28,602 nucleotides of DNA from the IMG/VR virus record IMGVR_UViG_3300034068_000154, positions 1 through 28,602 of that record; one strand, given 5' to 3'. The DNA is from a virus. Shown one piece after another: positions 17,172 to 24,097 of the stretch; positions within the stretch are counted from its first letter, which is position 1, and every line of letters begins with the position of its first letter. The position numbers and the translations under genes are program-made. The notes beneath the pieces were generated by a model. It saw only the letters and a program-made list of their open reading frames with translations. It did not search any database and had not been told where the DNA came from.

Positions 17172-18559
17172 CACATGTCTCCTTCGTAGCTGTCGTCGTC
17201 GCCGTTGTCGCTGGCGGCTTTGCCGTTCGTACCACGAGCTTTGGCAATAAGCTTGTCAAAATGATCCGTGCCGAGCCTGCGTGTGACATCGGCCGGGATG
17301 ACGTACTCACCCTCGTGGGCGTTGATCGGGATCGACCCGTCGGGATTCCCACTCTTGGCAGGCAGCGCACCGCCCTTGATCATGGACATCTGCGGGCTCT
17401 GTCCGGCGGACATCGGCATCGCTTGCTGCGGGCCGGGGGTCGTCATCTGCCCACCACCCATCGTCTTCCCGATGATGTAGAGGATGATCAAGAACCCTTG
17501 GTCGTACTCCTCGCTGACATCCTCGGCGTCCAGCATGCCCTGCTGGATCAGGACCTGCCGCAGCTGCGGCCACATCTCCGGGTTCTGCAAGGCCGTGGTG
17601 GCCACCTGCACGAACATGTTCAAGCTCTGGGCGTCGACCTCGCCCGAAGCCATGGACTGCTGCACCTCTGCCTTGATCTGCTCCACCTGCTGCGGGTTCT
17701 GCTGCATGAACTGCTGCGCCTGCTGGTCGATCGCGGCGAAGTTAAGCGGACGGCCCTGCCCGCCTTGGGGGGCCAGACCCACAACAGGGGCCCCGCCTTG
17801 CTGGGCGACATTCATCGCCATCGGTGAAGACGCCATCGGGCGCTGCGGCGCGCCGCCGGGGCCAACCATCCCACCTTCTGCGTAGGACTGCATCGGGCGC
17901 TGCGGCATCCCACCGGGGCCAACCATCCCGCCCATGGCGAACGACTGGACAGGCATGGCCAACATGCGCGCGAGCGCAGGTGGCAGGTCCAAGGACGTCG
18001 TTGAGGGGCGCTGCGGCACACCGCCGGGGCCAACCATCCCACCAGCCTCGTAGGTCGGGACCTGCGACCGCTCTGCGTTCCTGCGGCTCGCCTCCTCGCC
18101 AGCGAGGTTACCCGCGTCCATGGAGTCGAGAGGAGCTGCGGGTGCCTCAACCGCTGCGGGGGCCTCTCTCCGCGACCCGGTGCTGACCGAGGGCAGGTAC
18201 TGCTGCTGCGCACCGTAGCGGTTGCGCGCGACGTTCGCAGGGTCAGACGACGTCAACCCTTGGATGGAGAACGCGGAGTAGTCAGGCTCGGCGAACTGCT
18301 GCCCAGTGGTCGTGTCAAGGTACTGGCGGTTATCGCGGTCACCTGTCATGACCACGTCCGGCCGTTTCTTCGGGCGGTCCGACGAAGTCGGTGTGCGAAG
18401 CCCTGCCGTCTGGCGGCTGCCGAGGGGGGTCACCCCTAGCGCATTTGCGGTCCCTGAGAGTGCGCCACCCACGAACGTGTCACCGGGACGACCTGCACCG
18501 CCGCCGTCAAACATGTCTCGAACGCTGGTGTAGCCACCACTGGAAGGACTGCGGGCCAT
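17171..18559 (-). CDS. Virion structural protein with GGMVGPGG repeats (462 aa)
   Basis: The first 180 residues are low-complexity, Ser/Thr/Gly/Arg-rich. The middle holds three copies of GGMVGPGGxPQRP, separated by Pro/Ser/Met-rich linkers. A helical Gln-rich region (about 270-350) follows, with a short hydrophobic patch GFLIILYIIGKTM. The C-terminal 60 residues contain INAHEGEYVIPADVTRRLG, a pattern (EGEYVIP) common in phage tail and internal virion proteins, and an acidic Ser/Asp end. The start has GAGGAG inside the end of the preceding gene. The stop is joined as TGATG to the next gene. It is probably an internal or tail-associated virion component; no enzyme function is visible. Confidence 0.72.
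   Translation of the reverse strand: MARSPSSGGYTSVRDMFDGGGAGRPGDTFVGGALSGTANALGVTPLGSRQTAGLRTPTSSDRPKKRPDVVMTGDRDNRQYLDTTTGQQFAEPDYSAFSIQGLTSSDPANVARNRYGAQQQYLPSVSTGSRREAPAAVEAPAAPLDSMDAGNLAGEEASRRNAERSQVPTYEAGGMVGPGGVPQRPSTTSLDLPPALARMLAMPVQSFAMGGMVGPGGMPQRPMQSYAEGGMVGPGGAPQRPMASSPMAMNVAQQGGAPVVGLAPQGGQGRPLNFAAIDQQAQQFMQQNPQQVEQIKAEVQQSMASGEVDAQSLNMFVQVATTALQNPEMWPQLRQVLIQQGMLDAEDVSEEYDQGFLIILYIIGKTMGGGQMTTPGPQQAMPMSAGQSPQMSMIKGGALPAKSGNPDGSIPINAHEGEYVIPADVTRRLGTDHFDKLIAKARGTNGKAASDNGDDDSYEGDM
17829..18047 (-). repeat. Three dispersed copies encoding GGMVGPGGxPQRP
   Basis: Three near-identical segments of about 40 bases each (about 17829-17876, 17891-17936 and 18004-18049) carry the GGGCGCTGCGGC...GCCGGGGCCAACC pattern and encode the same 13-residue motif. 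They are embedded in the 462-aa gene, spaced unevenly, and have no spacer structure. Confidence 0.8.
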
Positions 18560-18561
18560 GG

Positions 18562-18909
18562 TTAGCTCCTCAACTGTGAGATCAGCGTGTTCACCGTAGC
18601 CCGAAGCTGGGCGACGTCATTGGTCAGGGACTGTACATCCCTGACAAGTGCCTGATAGTCAGATAGCGACGGCACCTGCGCACCGCTTATTGTAAACCCT
18701 GAGCCCACCGCAGATACTGCACGTAACGTCGGTTCGGGCGCGCGTGTGATTGTTATACCAGACTTCAGTACTGCACGGCTAGAGGCATCCTGCTCACCAC
18801 GGGTGCCTATCAACAGCTCGATGTTCTGCTTCATGGCCCCCAAGATGCGCGACTGCCATTCTTCGACACCGACCTGCGGCAGACTGGGTATTCCTGTAAA
18901 GCGTGACAT
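18562..18909 (-). CDS. Small virion protein with C-terminal coiled coil (115 aa)
   Basis: The start overlaps the stop of the 812-aa tail gene as ATGA. The N-terminal part has FTGIPSLPQVGVEEWQSRIL, then a helix (MKQNIELLIGTRGEQ). The C-terminal 35 residues form a heptad-like coiled coil (YQALVRDVQSLTNDVAQLRA). Short proteins of this layout commonly follow the nozzle-like gene in podovirus-type genomes. It may be a minor tail or fibre-attachment component. No specific family is claimed. Confidence 0.7.
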   Translation of the reverse strand: MSRFTGIPSLPQVGVEEWQSRILGAMKQNIELLIGTRGEQDASSRAVLKSGITITRAPEPTLRAVSAVGSGFTISGAQVPSLSDYQALVRDVQSLTNDVAQLRATVNTLISQLRS

Positions 18910-21347
18910 CAGGACCTCTTTAGCGATGTGGGTGTTTCACCCATATGGACAGCTCGTACCCGAACTGTGCCTGTGATTTCTATCTCATAGGTGTCTGTCT
19001 TGTACCCTGTCGGCAGCCGGAAGACATCACTGCTCGACAGGTCTACAGTTGTGACCAGCGTCTTGTCAGCGAACAGTTTGAACTCCAGCGGTTCAGTAAC
19101 GTCCCACGTGACGTCTGCCGCAATCCATGCCACGTCATAGGTGCCCCACACAGGTGGAATCGTGATCCCCTGATAATCCGCGACCACTCGCGCAGCGCCC
19201 ATGTTGAAAGGCTCCTGCGAGATGAACACCTTGGACTTCCATGTGTAGTTGGTGTTGGGCTGCGCGGGGTCATCCCAGCGCACGATGTCCCCATTGGTGC
19301 CGGTGATGTAGTACAAGTACCCTTCCTGCGGGTCGAACCACGTGGCGGTGAAGATCGGTGCGAAGTTGATGAAGTCGCCGGGGGACTGGCCGTCTTGGCT
19401 GCGGCGGTAGAAGAACGACCCGGTGCTGTGCGAGGCAAAGTACATGCTATCGTAGAACGCGCCTACGATAGTGGTCGGGTTTAGTGCAAGGTTCCATGTG
19501 TCTGGGCTGTGGGCGGGGGCAGTCACAATCTGCACTCCGCCGGTAAACGACGCCAGAGCAAGCCCCTCATGGGTCGCATACATGACCCCGACGTCGGTCT
19601 GGACAATGCTGCTGGCGCTGAGGCAGGGGTAGTTCGTGGAGTAGCGGCTGACCGAAAGCACTGATGGGTCGGACCCGGAGATTGCATACGGGTAGCCCTC
19701 TGTCATCACCAACAGGTCGCTGCCCAGAGCGACCATGCCGACGACGTTGTACTCCAGAGAAATCTTGTACTTGTTCGGCCATGCGTGAAACTTGCTAGGC
19801 TCACTGAAGTAGATGTCGTTGCCGACAAACCCCACCATGATGTTGTTCTGGACGACGGCCAGCCCAGCCAAAGCCTCTGGCGGAGCGTCGAACTCGCTGG
19901 ACTCCAGAATGGTCAGCAGACTGCGGTAGTTGAAGTCGTCGACAAAGTCGTAGGACGCATCCCCCCAGTACCGCGCAGGGTCGACCGGCGGGTTCTCAGA
20001 GACGTCGTAGTACACCGTACCCGTAGCGGACGTGGTGGTCACGTCGGCGGCAGTCTGCGCGTACGTGAGGGTTCGGCTTGTAGGGACCGCCACCACCACG
20101 CCACCGGTGATGTTGAAGCTTGCGTCACTGCAACCGGACAGCTTGAACCGGTCGCCGTCGAGGAACTTGTGCGGTTCGGAGAACATGAGCGTCACAGTAT
20201 TGCTGGCGCGGGCAACGGAAGAAATCGCCTGCGGGAACCAGAGGGTCGCCAGTCGGAAGTAGTCTGCCTCGGCAGTGTCTGCTGTTGCCGCCAGCGTGCG
20301 GTAGAGTCGGATGCCGCGGATGAAGTTGGAGCCGGCGGGCGGCGCCGTAGGCAGCCCGGAGATGGTAACGATCTGGCCTTCCTTGATGAAGATTGCCGTC
20401 GATGGCTCTGACCCAATCGACTCCTCCTCCCAAGGGGTGTACCACGTGTACAGATATGATCGCGACTGCACCAGCCCGCCAAGGTCGAGCTTGCCGTCTG
20501 TGATTGCTGTGGCCGCAACCTGCGCCCCGGACGAGAAGTAGGTCAGCGTCGTCGAGTTGATGACGGTCATCGTCGTCGTGATGTTGAAATCACGGATGTC
20601 CCAGCGGCAATTACCAGAGGTAGTCCCAGACACAGTGTCGAGGAGGGTAAACGTGTCCACCCCGGTGACCGTGACCACATACGAGTTGGTCGTAGCGGTG
20701 CCGGTGGTAAACTCGATAAAAATTCGTGTGCCCGTCACCAGCCCGTGACCAGTGATGGTCACGGTGATAACGGCTAATGTGCGTGAGTAGGTGCCGGTCC
20801 GATAGGCAAACCCGGAGACGGTGGCCAGAGCGCCGTCCTTCAAGTTGTGCGCAGTACCCGTCACCAACGTGACGTTGCCGCCGCCGTCACGGGCCACGCT
20901 TGCCGAGGTCGCGGGAGTGAATGTCGTGGGGACCGCCGCAGGCGTAGCGGTCGGGAGCGGCAGGCCGAGGTCGTAGTAGCCACCGGCTACAGGGAACGGT
21001 ACTGCCCCCGCAGTGGCTAGGGCGTAGGTGCTGACCTTGGGCTTGCCGTCACCGGTATAGTAGAACCTTTGCTCGTCCAGCTCATCAGCAGCCGGCGTCG
21101 CAATGTTGACGTCGTTCGCCCACGTCAGCCACTCTAGGGCGTCGGTCACCGGGTCGCGCAGTGCGTATAGCGTACGCAGCACACCGGTGCGACCGGCCGC
21201 TGCGACAACCACTGGTACGGGGGTAGGGATAAGATCGCCGGAGTACAGCTTGACGCCCACGGCCGTCTGGGCCGCAGTGCCGGGCAGCAGCTCGGGGGAG
21301 ACTCGCGGGAGCGTCCCTTTAAACTCGGCGATCTTAGTCGTGGTCAC
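18909..21347 (-). CDS. Tail tube/nozzle-like structural protein (812 aa)
   Basis: A large beta-rich tail protein. I start it at the GTG at 21347, which overlaps the stop of the upstream 33-aa gene (GTGA); the 20 residues further upstream are shadow sequence from that gene. The N-terminal 400 residues contain three related beta motifs (HNLKDGALATVSG, HGLVTGTRIFIEF, HKFLDGDRFKLSG). About residues 500-700 read as propeller-like blades: NIMVGFVGNDIYFSEPSKF, LLVMTEGYPYAISGSDPS, VGVMYATHEGLALAS. These are typical of podovirus tail nozzle proteins (the role of T7 gp12 or P22 gp10). The end is a small beta domain. It probably forms the distal tail tube. Motif recognition is good, but I cannot assign an exact ortholog. 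Confidence 0.78.
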   Translation of the reverse strand: MTTTKIAEFKGTLPRVSPELLPGTAAQTAVGVKLYSGDLIPTPVPVVVAAAGRTGVLRTLYALRDPVTDALEWLTWANDVNIATPAADELDEQRFYYTGDGKPKVSTYALATAGAVPFPVAGGYYDLGLPLPTATPAAVPTTFTPATSASVARDGGGNVTLVTGTAHNLKDGALATVSGFAYRTGTYSRTLAVITVTITGHGLVTGTRIFIEFTTGTATTNSYVVTVTGVDTFTLLDTVSGTTSGNCRWDIRDFNITTTMTVINSTTLTYFSSGAQVAATAITDGKLDLGGLVQSRSYLYTWYTPWEEESIGSEPSTAIFIKEGQIVTISGLPTAPPAGSNFIRGIRLYRTLAATADTAEADYFRLATLWFPQAISSVARASNTVTLMFSEPHKFLDGDRFKLSGCSDASFNITGGVVVAVPTSRTLTYAQTAADVTTTSATGTVYYDVSENPPVDPARYWGDASYDFVDDFNYRSLLTILESSEFDAPPEALAGLAVVQNNIMVGFVGNDIYFSEPSKFHAWPNKYKISLEYNVVGMVALGSDLLVMTEGYPYAISGSDPSVLSVSRYSTNYPCLSASSIVQTDVGVMYATHEGLALASFTGGVQIVTAPAHSPDTWNLALNPTTIVGAFYDSMYFASHSTGSFFYRRSQDGQSPGDFINFAPIFTATWFDPQEGYLYYITGTNGDIVRWDDPAQPNTNYTWKSKVFISQEPFNMGAARVVADYQGITIPPVWGTYDVAWIAADVTWDVTEPLEFKLFADKTLVTTVDLSSSDVFRLPTGYKTDTYEIEITGTVRVRAVHMGETPTSLKRS

Positions 21348-21445
21348 TTCTTGGTGGCCTTCTTCATGCACGAGCCCATGGCGCTGCACTTCTTCGGCGC
21401 CGGGCAACCCGGGCAGGGGGTGAACTTAGGGGCAGGTTTCTTCAT
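21344..21445 (-). CDS. 33-aa Cys/Lys-rich micro-protein
   Basis: A 34-codon frame, too short for usual ORF calling, locked between the Rz1-like gene (ATGA overlap) and the nozzle-like gene (GTGA overlap). The product starts MKKPAPKFTPCPGCPAPKK and ends GSCMKKATKK. Four cysteines (C11, C14, C20, C26; C-x2-C-x5-C-x5-C) suggest a tiny zinc or metal knuckle, and nearly a third of the residues are lysine. The double overlap and the ordered motif argue that it is translated. Function is unknown: DNA- or virion-binding and redox roles are all possible. It resembles in style the four basic micro-proteins at 25754-26591. Confidence 0.65.
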   Translation of the reverse strand: MKKPAPKFTPCPGCPAPKKCSAMGSCMKKATKK

Positions 21446-21642
21446 TTGCAGAACTCCGATCGCTTCTCGTTATGCGACGTTACTCCCGTCAACAGCGACG
21501 GATCATTCGCTGCCAACCAGTCTACCACGTTGTCGCTGCCGTAGTATAGCGTTTCTGTCCATAGGCACTCATCTGTCGGGCTTGCGCACCCAGACACGAG
21601 ACCGAACCCTGAGAGCGTCAGGGCTAAGAACTTCCACTTCAT
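21442..21642 (-). CDS. Rz1-like outer-membrane spanin lipoprotein (66 aa)
   Basis: The chosen ATG at 21642 gives a classic lipoprotein signal: MKWKFLALTLSGFGLVSGC, with lipobox VSGC and lipidated C19; an upstream in-frame TTG would only add a charged leader. The mature part is about 47 residues, holds CLWTETLYYGSDN and ends HNEKRSEFC, a pattern seen in short phage lipoproteins beside holin/endolysin genes. It overlaps out of frame the end of the i-spanin-like gene, the hallmark arrangement of Rz/Rz1. Together they should fuse inner and outer membranes at the last step of Gram-negative lysis. Confidence 0.72.
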   Translation of the reverse strand: MKWKFLALTLSGFGLVSGCASPTDECLWTETLYYGSDNVVDWLAANDPSLLTGVTSHNEKRSEFCK

Positions 21643-21793
21643 CCTCGATCTCCCCTGCCTTGCGCACAACCTTCAGGTTATGCTCGACCACTTCCAGCTT
21701 GGCGTCAGTCTGGGCCGACTTCCTGCCACCAAACCAGCTTGCCGCTAGGGCGAACGGAGCTAGGAGCGCCGAGAGGAGCGCCCGCCAGATCAT
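21569..21793 (-). CDS. Rz-like inner-membrane spanin (74 aa)
   Basis: I start it at the ATG at 21793 (MIWRALL), which forms TGATG with the holin stop. One N-terminal membrane segment (about residues 2-21, LLSALLAPFALAASWF) is followed by a charged periplasmic stretch predicted helical (KSAQTDAKLEVVEHNLKVV) and an Arg-rich end. A type II single-span protein with a helical periplasmic domain, whose 3' half is overlapped by a lipoprotein gene, fits an i-spanin. It is shorter than lambda Rz (153 aa), so assignment rests on topology and context rather than sequence. Confidence 0.65.
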   Translation of the reverse strand: MIWRALLSALLAPFALAASWFGGRKSAQTDAKLEVVEHNLKVVRKAGEIEDEVEVLSPDALRVRSRVWVRKPDR

Positions 21794-21963
21794 CACTCGG
21801 CCTTGCGCTTGGCGTAGATTGACCAAGCAGCGACAGCCAGCGTTGCAGCGGCGCCGCCGATGGTGGTGACGGTTTCCGCGTCTACCATGCCTTGCCCAAC
21901 AAAATAACCGCCTATAGCCGCCGCCAAGGCGCGAACGATGCCGCCGATTTGTGCCGAATCCAT
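21793..21963 (-). CDS. Holin (56 aa, two membrane segments)
   Basis: A 56-residue protein with two hydrophobic segments, IVRALAAAIGGYFVGQG and TIGGAAATLAVAAWSIYA, joined by a short acidic loop (MVDAETV), and a basic tail KRKAE. This is the class II holin layout and resembles the small Pam3-gp28-like holins (from memory). The ATG at 21963 is supported by AGGAG located in the end of the endolysin gene; the longer open frame upstream is shadow sequence. Holins form inner-membrane lesions that release the endolysin and activate the spanins. It is sandwiched between endolysin and spanin genes. No dual-start antiholin signal is visible. Confidence 0.8.
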   Translation of the reverse strand: MDSAQIGGIVRALAAAIGGYFVGQGMVDAETVTTIGGAAATLAVAAWSIYAKRKAE

Positions 21964-21968
21964 GTCTG

Positions 21969-22385
21969 TCACTCCTGCTTTGCCGGATAGACCCGGCGGT
22001 CCAGTTCCCAATGAGGGCCGTCGCGAAACTTCACCCAATTTCCGCCCCATACGAGGGCGACCTTCTCGGTGGCGGCAGCGGCCTTAATGACGGGCGCGAG
22101 CTTGTGATAGAGAGGCCACGCATACATCTCCTCGAACTCGACCTTGCCGTCCTTGTCGATGTCCACATAGGGCACAAGGTCCACGGCATGGCCGGTGAGG
22201 TGTCGGCTGCCCAGTGTGCGGGACGCGCCAATTCTGACAAGCTCTCGCTGACGGGCGAGAGTGCGCATCCCCTCGGTCACGACAAAGGCAAACGGCGCAT
22301 CCTGCAGCGCCCGGTCCATGACCCGGCGGAGATCAGGGTGTACCCCGTGCAGGTTTTTCAAACTGCGCGCATCCCAGATTTTCAT
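21969..22385 (-). CDS. Endolysin: M15 L-alanyl-D-glutamate-type peptidase with EF-hand loop (138 aa)
   Basis: A zinc peptidase of the M15 / VanY-like group, as in phage T5 endolysin, which cuts peptidoglycan stem peptides. Zinc ligands are H62 and D69 in SRHLTGHAVDL and H125 in DGPHWEL; D122 is in the catalytic position three residues before the last ligand. Between them, residues 75-86 (DIDKDGKVEFEE) match a full EF-hand calcium loop, with acidic residues at positions 1, 3, 5 and 12 and Gly at 6. There is no signal peptide, so release needs the holin downstream. The start overlaps the TM/coiled-coil gene stop (ATGA). Length is normal for the family. Confidence 0.92.
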   Translation of the reverse strand: MKIWDARSLKNLHGVHPDLRRVMDRALQDAPFAFVVTEGMRTLARQRELVRIGASRTLGSRHLTGHAVDLVPYVDIDKDGKVEFEEMYAWPLYHKLAPVIKAAAATEKVALVWGGNWVKFRDGPHWELDRRVYPAKQE

Positions 22386-22606
22386 TTTCTTAGCGCCTGT
22401 TCTATGGTGTCAAGCTTGGCAAAGACGGTTTTGAAGCTGTCACGCATTTCCTTGAACTCCCTGTCGTGGGCCTCCTTGTTGGCCTCGTGCACCGCCTTTA
22501 AGACCGCGATGTCGATCTGGTGCCCCTGCTGAGTGCGGTAGAGCACCCATACAAACGCCGCCACCGGTGCGACAATCCACTTCATCACTGCGTCAAGAAT
22601 GTCCAT
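22382..22606 (-). CDS. Membrane-anchored coiled-coil lysis-cassette protein (74 aa)
   Basis: One N-terminal membrane segment (about residues 9-24, WIVAPVAAFVWVLY) is followed by a helical, heptad-like charged region (IAVLKAVHEANKEAHDREF through KLDTIEQALRK). The topology resembles an i-spanin or an XhlA-like/holin-accessory protein, in reversed order for XhlA. Being upstream of and coupled to the endolysin (ATGA overlap) suggests a lysis role such as holin partner or regulator. GGAG in the end of the 40-aa gene provides the ribosome site. The specific function is not assignable from sequence. Confidence 0.7.
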   Translation of the reverse strand: MDILDAVMKWIVAPVAAFVWVLYRTQQGHQIDIAVLKAVHEANKEAHDREFKEMRDSFKTVFAKLDTIEQALRK

Positions 22607-22608
22607 GG

Positions 22609-22731
22609 CTACTCCGCGACAGTCAGAGGGCCGCTGTCAGTCCAGCGCCATCTTGCGCGGTCTTCGCGGCTAGGCAGGTCAGTGCCGTTGCGGTAAACTC
22701 CGGGCGGTATGGCAAGCGGGATGAGGGGCAT
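22609..22731 (-). CDS. 40-aa protein with PPGVYRNGT motif
   Basis: A 41-codon frame below usual ORF cut-offs. It begins MPLIPLAIPPGVYRNGTDLP and ends SGPLTVAE. GGGAG lies just upstream, the preceding gene ends three bases before the ATG, and the next gene starts two bases after the stop, so the gap has no room for anything else. The motif PPGVYRNGT is familiar from the extreme N-terminus of large podovirus tail proteins, where it usually continues into a beta-rich body; here it stands alone. It may be a detached tail-anchor peptide or a small virion component. Function unknown. Confidence 0.65.
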   Translation of the reverse strand: MPLIPLAIPPGVYRNGTDLPSREDRARWRWTDSGPLTVAE

Positions 22732-22734
22732 GGG

Positions 22735-24090
22735 TTACTCCCACATAATGTTGATAGTGCCTGCATCAAACGTGTCGGTGCCGTTGGTGGTGGTGATGCG
22801 GAGGCGGTCAAGCGTGCCGCCGAGGGCAATGAAGCCGCCCGCCATTAGCGCCTGATTTCCGGTTGGCGATCCACCAGCAAAGGATGCCACCCAAGTGTTG
22901 CCAGTGATGTTTTGAAGGGTCATGATGCCACTCAACACATCTGCGGCCAGTGTGCTCAAGCCGAAAAGGAAGCCAACGGTTGAGCTAGTGCTTCCCGATG
23001 CAGCAGTAGCCAGCGCACCACCGCCGCCAGAGTAACCAGTTGTGGTAATCGATCCCGCGCCGATCTGAACAATCTTGCTAGCCGTACCTGCACTGACGCC
23101 CGCAATCATCACCGTCACACGCTTCGCCCAAGACGGGATGCCCGTAAAATCAAAGGACGTTCCCGACGTGGATACAACAGAAGTGCCAAGCACGGGGCGT
23201 GCTGCCTGTGCCACCCGCAACGGCGTCATGACCTTGGTGTTGTCCGTCCCGGCTTCCGCTTCGGCCTGTGATGCAAGATCAGCCGCTACAGTCGGATTGC
23301 CTGACACGCCATCGCCATTCGTGACTGCAATACCTGTTCCAGCCGTCACCGTGCGTGCGGCAGCCGTCCCGGCGCCCGTGCGGGCAATCATGCCGCTTGA
23401 AGACAACCCAGCAATGGCCGTCAGATCAGCATCAGATTCCTGTTTTGCGTTAAGTTGCGTCTGAATTGCGGATGTTACGCCGTCCGTGAAGTTCAACTCT
23501 GCGGTCGACGCAGTCACCCCGTCGAGGAGGTTGATCTCTGCGGTCGACGCAGTCACCCCGTCGAGGATGTTCAACTCTGCAGCCGTGGATGTCACGCCGT
23601 CGAGGATGTTTAGCTCAGCTGTTGATGCAGTCACCCCGTCGAGGAGGTTGATCTCTGCGGTCGACGCAGTCACCCCGTCGAGGAGGTTGATCTCTGCGGT
23701 CGACGCAGTCACCCCGTCGAGGATGTTCAGCTCGGCGGCTGAGGCGGTAACACTGAATTGGCCGAGACCCACCGCGTCGGCTGCATCTTGGGCCGTGTCG
23801 ACCATGCTGGCGGCAGTCACCCGCATCTCGATGGTAGACCCCGCGGCAAAGGTCCGGGCCGTCGTACCCTCGGCGCCGCGTGTTACGGTCAGCGTGTCCG
23901 TCACCCGGGCAGTGGCCTGCACGATCTCGTAGTTGCCAGCTGCGTCCTCGATGGTGGCGTAGAAGTACTCGCCCGCGCCGAGCGTGGGGAACCGGGCACC
24001 ATGACCAACGGGCAGGAGGATAGTCGTGCTCGACGACAGTACCTCTGTGCGGAGCGTCGACTGGACGTTGTTCTTCAGCTTAACTGTCAT
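22735..24090 (-). CDS. Tail fibre protein with seven 13-residue repeats (451 aa)
   Basis: The N-terminal 95 residues form the common fibre-anchor pattern (TTILLPVGHGARFP; VTRGAEGTTARTFAAGS). Residues 116-206 are seven tandem 13-residue units of the ASTAEINLLDGVT type, likely a trimeric beta or coiled shaft. A linker (QTQLNAKQESDADLTAIAG) follows. The C-terminal domain begins at SFDFTGIPSWAKRVTVMIAG and ends in GTINIMWE, a beta-sandwich-like receptor-binding tip seen in many siphovirus and podovirus fibres. It should mediate host attachment. It is the second fibre-like protein here, with the other at 26591-27697. It is separated by seven bases from the adaptor gene upstream. Confidence 0.85.
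   Translation of the reverse strand: MTVKLKNNVQSTLRTEVLSSSTTILLPVGHGARFPTLGAGEYFYATIEDAAGNYEIVQATARVTDTLTVTRGAEGTTARTFAAGSTIEMRVTAASMVDTAQDAADAVGLGQFSVTASAAELNILDGVTASTAEINLLDGVTASTAEINLLDGVTASTAELNILDGVTSTAAELNILDGVTASTAEINLLDGVTASTAELNFTDGVTSAIQTQLNAKQESDADLTAIAGLSSSGMIARTGAGTAAARTVTAGTGIAVTNGDGVSGNPTVAADLASQAEAEAGTDNTKVMTPLRVAQAARPVLGTSVVSTSGTSFDFTGIPSWAKRVTVMIAGVSAGTASKIVQIGAGSITTTGYSGGGGALATAASGSTSSTVGFLFGLSTLAADVLSGIMTLQNITGNTWVASFAGGSPTGNQALMAGGFIALGGTLDRLRITTTNGTDTFDAGTINIMWE
23473..23745 (-). repeat. Seven tandem 39-bp fibre repeats
   Basis: Seven consecutive 39-base units, each encoding 13 residues ending DGVT. Several units are nearly identical at DNA level (core GTCACCCCGTCGAGGAGGTT), while the outer ones have drifted. 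In-frame unit length permits fibre-length variation by recombination. Confidence 0.92.
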
Positions 24091-24097
24091 GACACCC

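Noticed and set aside
18909-21407. 832-residue version of the nozzle-like protein
   Set aside because: The first 20 residues are an out-of-frame reading of the 33-aa Cys/Lys-rich gene; the GTG at 21347 is coupled to that gene's stop.
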